Shown: piece by piece, positions 59,668 to 64,000 of the stretch | Layout: each line of letters opens with the position of its first letter | Numbering within the stretch: the stretch's first letter is position 1 | DNA from: Hymenopus coronatus | Lineage: Eukaryota > Arthropoda > Insecta > Mantodea > Hymenopodidae | Assembly: GCA_030762935.1 (NCBI GenBank) | Contig: CM060888.1 | Coordinates: forward strand, 118,555,468 to 118,619,467 | Direction: 5' to 3' | DNA: 64,000 nt | Translations under genes and position numbers: made by a program | The notes under the pieces: generated by a model | Database searches by the model: none | What the model was told of the DNA's origin: nothing | The model's input: the letters and a program-made list of their open reading frames with translations, nothing else

Positions 59668-61119
59668 GCCTTTAGTGTTAAGCAACTTGGTAGATTCCAA
59701 TCAGCACACCAGGAACAAGAACTGGCCACCCACTGCAGAAAATTGGATGTATTATTTTATGGAACAAGCTTTACAGAGCTTAGAAGATTGGCATTCTAGT
59801 ATGCTGAAGCAAATGCAGTAAATCATAGATTTGATAAGGAGAGGAAATTAGCAGGAAAAGATTGGGCTTTGAGTTTTATGCAGAAACATCGCCTGTCTCT
59901 TAGAACCTCGCAAAAAACCAGTCTTGCAAGAATAATGGGATCTAATAGAGTTCAATTGGGAATATTTTTCAGTAACCTGAGCGAATTGCTACAACAGTAC
60001 AAATTCTCAAAGAATTTTTAATATGGATGAAAGTGGAATTTCAACGGTGCTTAACAATGTTTCTAAAGTGGTGTCCAGCACTGGAAAGAAATCTGTGGGT
60101 AAGGTTAGTTCAGCAGAGCGAGGACAGCTAAGCACAATAATCTGTGCAATGAGTGCTGCAGAGAATTATATTCCTCCAGCCCTTATATTCAAAAGGAAAC
60201 AAGGGAAAGCAGAACTCATGAATGGTGCACCTCCAAGCTCAATAATGTTCACATCCGATACTGGATATGCAAACTGTGACATTTTCTGCAATTGGCTCAA
60301 ACATTTTCAAACCCATGCTCATGCTACAGAATACAGTCCAGTTCTATTAATTCTGGACAACCATACCTGTCATTTAGCATTAGATGCTGTACTATTTTGT
60401 CAACAGAACTACATTCACTTGCTCTCCATTCCATAGCAGCCACAAAATGCAGCCACTGGACAGGTGCTTCTTCAATTCTTTAAAAAGTTATTTTTCGCAA
60501 GCGTGCAACAACTGGCTCATAAGTAATCCTGGAAGAGTCATCACACAATATCATATAGTAGAGTTGTTTGGTATTGCTTATCTAAGATGTGCATCTATTG
60601 GCCAGGCAGTCAGTGCCTTCAAGAAGTGCGGCATTTTTCCTATGGATCCAGAAGTATTGGCAGATGAAGATTTTGCTCCATCTAATGTGACAGACCAGCA
60701 AATCTGTGACCAGGCGTCTTTTGAAAACCATGGTTCATTCTCCAACATATCCCTGCCTTGTGCCCAGGACCTTGATGATTCCTCTGGTGCTGCACAACTG
60801 TTCTCTAGCAGCGTTAATGGTCGGGCCTCTACGAGTCACCTCAATTTCACCTTATCAGCTTCTATCAGCAATGATTTCCTAACATCTAAAAGAAATAATC
60901 CACAGAGTTCCTCTAAAAACAACATTTCAGCAGTATCTCCAGCTGAGATCAGGCCTCTGCCTAAGAGAAATAAACCAATGCAAAGGAGTAAAAGGGGTCA
61001 CAGGTCTGAAATCATTACAGGCTAGCCATACAAGGCAATTTTGAAGGAAAAGGATGAAGCAAAGAAAAAAAAAAAACGACACAAAATCCCTCTTTAAAGG
61101 CTCTTGGAAGTGGTGCCCC

Positions 61120-61309
61120 GGCTGCCTCTTCATCAAGAAGGAAGAAAATGCAAAATAGTGCAGAGGACATAGTTTGTCCAGCTTGTGAAACTGAATACGC
61201 TGATCCTCCAGATGAAGACTGGATACTGTGTAAAATGTGCAAGGAATAGTGGCATGAAGCAAGTACCAGTCATGAAGGTGCTGGATCATTTGTGTGTGAT
61301 TACTGTTAA
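61120..61309 (+). pseudogene. C-terminal PHD-like zinc-finger remnant of the transposase
   Basis: The frame reads CPACETEYADPPDEDW, then CKMC, then a stop and WHEA, and ends in CDYC before TAA at 61307. The spacing CPxC, then CxxC, WHE and CxxC resembles the PHD-like finger at the end of some pogo-group transposases as I know them. A stop interrupts the CKE-WHE part, and a serine stands where a cysteine would be expected after WHEA. It is in another frame than the preceding part. Confidence 0.65.
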
Positions 61310-61384
61310 ACATGTTCTTGAATTAAATATTAAAATTTTCCATCATAATAATCAGTGTACATTATTTGTCACTCATCAGTTCAT

Positions 61385-61628
61385 GCAAACTTTTGCCCCA
61401 CTATTTGCGTACTTTTGCCCCACTGGTGGGATAAAACTTCGAAAGTGCAGTTAAATATAAAATTCAATTTCCAAAAAGAATTTATTACTTTTCAATGCTA
61501 GTTCAGATGACAATAATTAGAGAAAGATGTATAGTAGCCAAGGTAAAAAAATAGCTATCCTACTAATATTTTTAAATGTAGAAAATGTAAGACAAAGCTT
61601 AAGTGCAAACTTTAACCCCACTCTACTC
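61385..61628 (+). promoter_or_regulatory. Right end with subterminal repeats
   Basis: GCAAACTTTTGCCCCAC (61386), GCGTACTTTTGCCCCAC (about 61406) and GCAAACTTTAACCCCAC in the terminal repeat (about 61603) are inverted relatives of the left-end words. The direct-orientation GGGATAAAACTTCG lies at about 61427. Both ends therefore carry clusters of the same motif at different spacing. Confidence 0.6.
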
Positions 61629-61630
61629 TA

Positions 61631-64000
61631 TTTGTGTGAAAGTTATAAGTGTTGAGACATGAAGTGGTATATGTGAGAAAGTGAAGTTATAGGTGCAAGA
61701 GGTGAAGTGATATGTGTAGGGAAGTTATATTACGGGTAGTGAAGTGTTAGGTTTAGGGAAGTGATGAAAGTGATGAAATGAAGTGGTATGTGAGGGGATG
61801 TGAAGTTATATTAGTGGGGCAGTGAGGTTATATGTATATATATGCAAAGGTGATATGTACGGGATGTGAAGCGTTATGTGTTGGGAAGTGAAGTAATGTG
61901 TGTGGGGAAGTGAAGTTATGAGTTTGAGAAAGTGTTGTGTAGGTATGTGAACAAATAAATATAAATGGGGTGTGAAGTGATTTTGTTTAGGAAAGTGAAG
62001 TGATCTATGTGGGGATAATTGTTCGGAAGAGATATGTGAGGTGAACTAAAGCGATATGCGTGGGGTAGTGAAATGATAAGTGTGAGGAAGGTGTATGTGT
62101 CTGGAAATTAAGTGATATGTGTGGGGAAGTGAAATGATATATTTGAGGAAGTAAAATGATTTGTGTGCAAAAGAGAAGTGGTGTGTGTGGGGAGGTGAAT
62201 TGATTAATGTGGTGACGTGAATGATAAATGTGGACAACTGAAATAAAGCGATAAGAGTGGAAGGTTGAAGAGAAGCGTGTTGGTAAGTGAGTGATGTGTG
62301 TGGGGAAGATAGGTTATACTAGTGGGAAATTGTAGAGATATGTGCGAGAACATAAATTTATATGTTTGGAGAAGATACGTGAAATGTATGTGGAAGTGAT
62401 TTGTGTGAGGACGAGAAGTGATATGTGTGAGTACGTGAAGTAAATTATGTGAGGAAGTGAAGTGATATGTGTGTAGAAGTGATTTTTTTGGTGAAGTGTG
62501 AATATGGGTAAGTGAAATAATATGTGTTGGGAAGAGAATTGTGTGGTGAATTGAAGGAATATGTTTGGGGAAGTGAAATAATATGTGTGAGTTTGTGGTA
62601 TGTGTCTGGAAATTAGGTGTTATGTGTTGGGAAGTGTCAGTATATGTGAAAAAGCGATATGTATAAGAAATGAGGTGTTATGTGTGGGGAAGTTATGTGT
62701 GTGTGGAAGTGAGGTGATATATTTGGAGTAGTGAATTTATTTGGGTGGGGAAATTAATTAAAATGTTTGTGGAAGTGATGTGCGTTAGTAAGTGTAGTGA
62801 TATGCGTGGGGATGTGGTGTGATATGTGTGGGGATGTGAACTGATATATGTGGGGAAGAGATATATGTGATCTAGGGATATGTGCAGAGAAGTGAAGTGA
62901 TATGTATGCAGAATTTCTGTGTGTCGGGAAAAGAAGTGATAAGGGTGAGGAAATGAAGAGATATTTTTGGGAAAGTGATTGATATATGTATGTAACTGAT
63001 ATTTTGGAGAAATGAAGTGATATGTGTGCGGAAGTGAAGTGATAAATTTGTAAAGAGATATGTTGGGTAAGTGACATATATGGGGAAGTGTAGTGATATG
63101 TGTGGGAAACTGAAGTGATATGTGTAGGGAAGCGATATTTTAGGTGAAGTGAAGTGATTTTGTGTGGGGAAGTGAATTGTGGGTTGAAGTGATATGTGTG
63201 GGACAGTAAAGTGATACGTTTAGGGAAGTGAATGGATATGTATGGGTAAGTAATATGTAGTGACAGAAAACAGAAAGTTGAAATGTGTGTTGGGAGATAA
63301 AGTGATGTGTTATATGTATGGTGATGTGAAGTTCTTTGTGCGTAAAACTGATATGTGTGGGAAACTTAGGGGAAATATGTGGAGAAATGATAATTTTCGG
63401 GAAGTTATATGTGTGGAGAAGGGAACTGGTATGCTTGGGGAAGTGATATGTGTGGTTACATGAAGAGATACTTATATATGTTGAGTGAAGTGGCAATGGT
63501 GGGGATGTAATATGTGTGGGGAAGTGAGGTGATATTTGTGGCAATGTTATATGTGATTCTGTGAAGTAATATGTTTTGTGAAGCAATATGTGTGAGCAGG
63601 TGAAGTGATATGTGTGGGCAAGTGATATATATGGGGTTGTGATGTGATATATGTGGGGAAAGGAAGTGATATTTGTTGGGAACCTCTATATATGGGGATG
63701 TGATGTGATATGTATAGGGAAAGGAAGTGATGTGTATGGTGAAGTAATATATGTGGTGAACTAATATGTGTGTGGAAGTGAAATTGAATGTATTGTGAAA
63801 TAAAGTAATATGTGTGGGGAAGTGAAATAATATGTGTGTGAAAGTCATAAGTGTTGAGACGTTAAGTGATAAATGTGAGAAAGTGAAGTGATATGTGTAA
63901 GAGGTGAAATGATATGTGTACGGAAGCTATATTATGGGAAGTTGACGTATTAGGTTTTGGGAAGAAATATAGGTGGTGAAATGAAGTGATATGTGAGGAG
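61631..64000 (+). repeat. Second satellite, right block: 22-mer based
   Basis: The array continues directly after the transposon and runs beyond the window end. Units vary around the 22-mer with halves GTGTGGGGAAG and TGAAGTGATAT, with frequent loss of half units. The right part, from about 63090, repeats the block left of the transposon. No frame here is believable as a gene, although several exceed 100 codons on the minus strand. Confidence 0.9.

Larger units (their letters stand above)
59421..61309 (+). pseudogene. Inactivated pogo/Tigger-like transposase gene
   Basis: The product was a DDE transposase for cut-and-paste movement. Order: a pipsqueak-type helix-turn-helix (59437-59568, with GYLKHRIAQQLGI), a 99-nt intron, a CENP-B-like DNA-binding region (59668-60012, with ELATHCRKLD and HRFDKERKLAGKDW), the DDE domain (60023-60700) and a C-terminal zinc finger (61175-61306). 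The catalytic aspartates are present in MDESG (codon 60026-60028), LDNH (60356-60358) and PLDR (60459-60461). Breaks: in-frame TAG at 59797, frame change at about 60013-60022, frame change at about 60433, TAG at 61023, a further frame change near 61090, and TAG at 61247 inside the zinc finger. The first exon and start codon are not identified. It is dead, so any movement needed a helper. Confidence 0.85.
58699..61630 (+). mobile_element. Complete pogo-like DNA transposon, 2928 bp plus TA duplication
   Basis: The element runs from 58701 to 61628. The left end starts GAGTAGAGTGGGGTAAAAGT. The right end read on the minus strand starts GAGTAGAGTGGGGTTAAAGT. The first 24 bases differ at two positions. 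TA lies directly outside each end (58699-58700 and 61629-61630), the usual target duplication of the Tc1/mariner/pogo group. The interior encodes a decayed transposase. The flanks join into continuous satellite that matches the unoccupied paralogous site at 63831-63832. Confidence 0.92.
58025..64000 (+). repeat. Higher-order duplication of about 2.2 kb in the second satellite
   Basis: The sequence at 58025-58698 returns at about 63090-63830. Markers are TTAGGTGAAC/AGTGAAGTGATTTTG (58072 and 63131), GATATATATGGGG (58437 and 63625) and GAATGTATTGTGAAAT (58653 and 63785). The sequence after the transposon (61631-61790) matches 63833-64000. Without the 2930 bp of inserted DNA the offset is 2202 bp. 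The right copy is cut by the window end. Confidence 0.8.

Noticed and set aside
54716..64000. CRISPR array
   Set aside because: Regular short repeats are present, but there are no unique spacers of constant length. Units abut each other, and the setting is eukaryotic.

Overview
This window is repeat-dominated, intron-poor metazoan nuclear DNA, most plausibly arthropod. I could not identify the species. The evidence for a eukaryote is: tRNA-derived SINEs with RNA polymerase III boxes, relics of several non-LTR retrotransposon families, a pogo-like DNA transposon with a spliceosomal-type intron, (ATT)n microsatellites and two very large satellite arrays. I found no host gene that I can defend and no intact rRNA or tRNA gene. 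Almost every long open frame is a by-product of low-complexity repeats.

Region 1 (1-27746) is AT-rich and is built largely from one interspersed element of about 880 bp, which I call TPE (terminal-palindrome element; my label). It starts with a near-perfect palindrome of about 40 bp and has no conserved ORF. I count 23 complete, partial or relic copies on both strands, covering roughly 11-12 kb by my own coordinates. Between them lie tRNA-derived SINEs (one with an 8-bp target duplication), a decayed Tc1/mariner-like transposase fragment beside a decayed LINE ORF1 (6.4-7.4 kb), a GC-rich ORF1-only LINE with its own poly(A) tail (21.3-22.9 kb) and the 3' end of another LINE (25.1-25.8 kb).

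Region 2 (27747-53725) is a 26-kb array of GGAT/GGGAT/GGATG-type units, almost entirely G-rich on the + strand. It contains kilobase-scale internal duplications, one SINE insertion (about 40.1 kb) and one abrupt strand switch that makes a perfect 40-bp fold-back hairpin (43.6 kb). A TG-rich stretch and another LINE 3' end with an (ATT)n tail follow.

Region 3 (54716-64000) is a second satellite. Its basic unit is about 22 bp. Three diverged 22-mers form a 66-bp unit on the left, and on the right a block about 2.2 kb long is repeated. A complete 2928-bp pogo-like transposon sits in it, with matching inverted ends, a TA duplication and a paralogous empty site 5.1 kb downstream. Its transposase keeps the three catalytic aspartates but is broken by stops and frameshifts.

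Nothing here looks like a cooperating gene set. The window is best read as heterochromatin-like sequence in which satellites expand and transposons insert into each other. The most original signals are the TPE family with its covarying palindrome, the 22 to 66 to 2200 bp satellite hierarchy with an internal transposon and empty-site control, and the fold-back inside the GGAT array.
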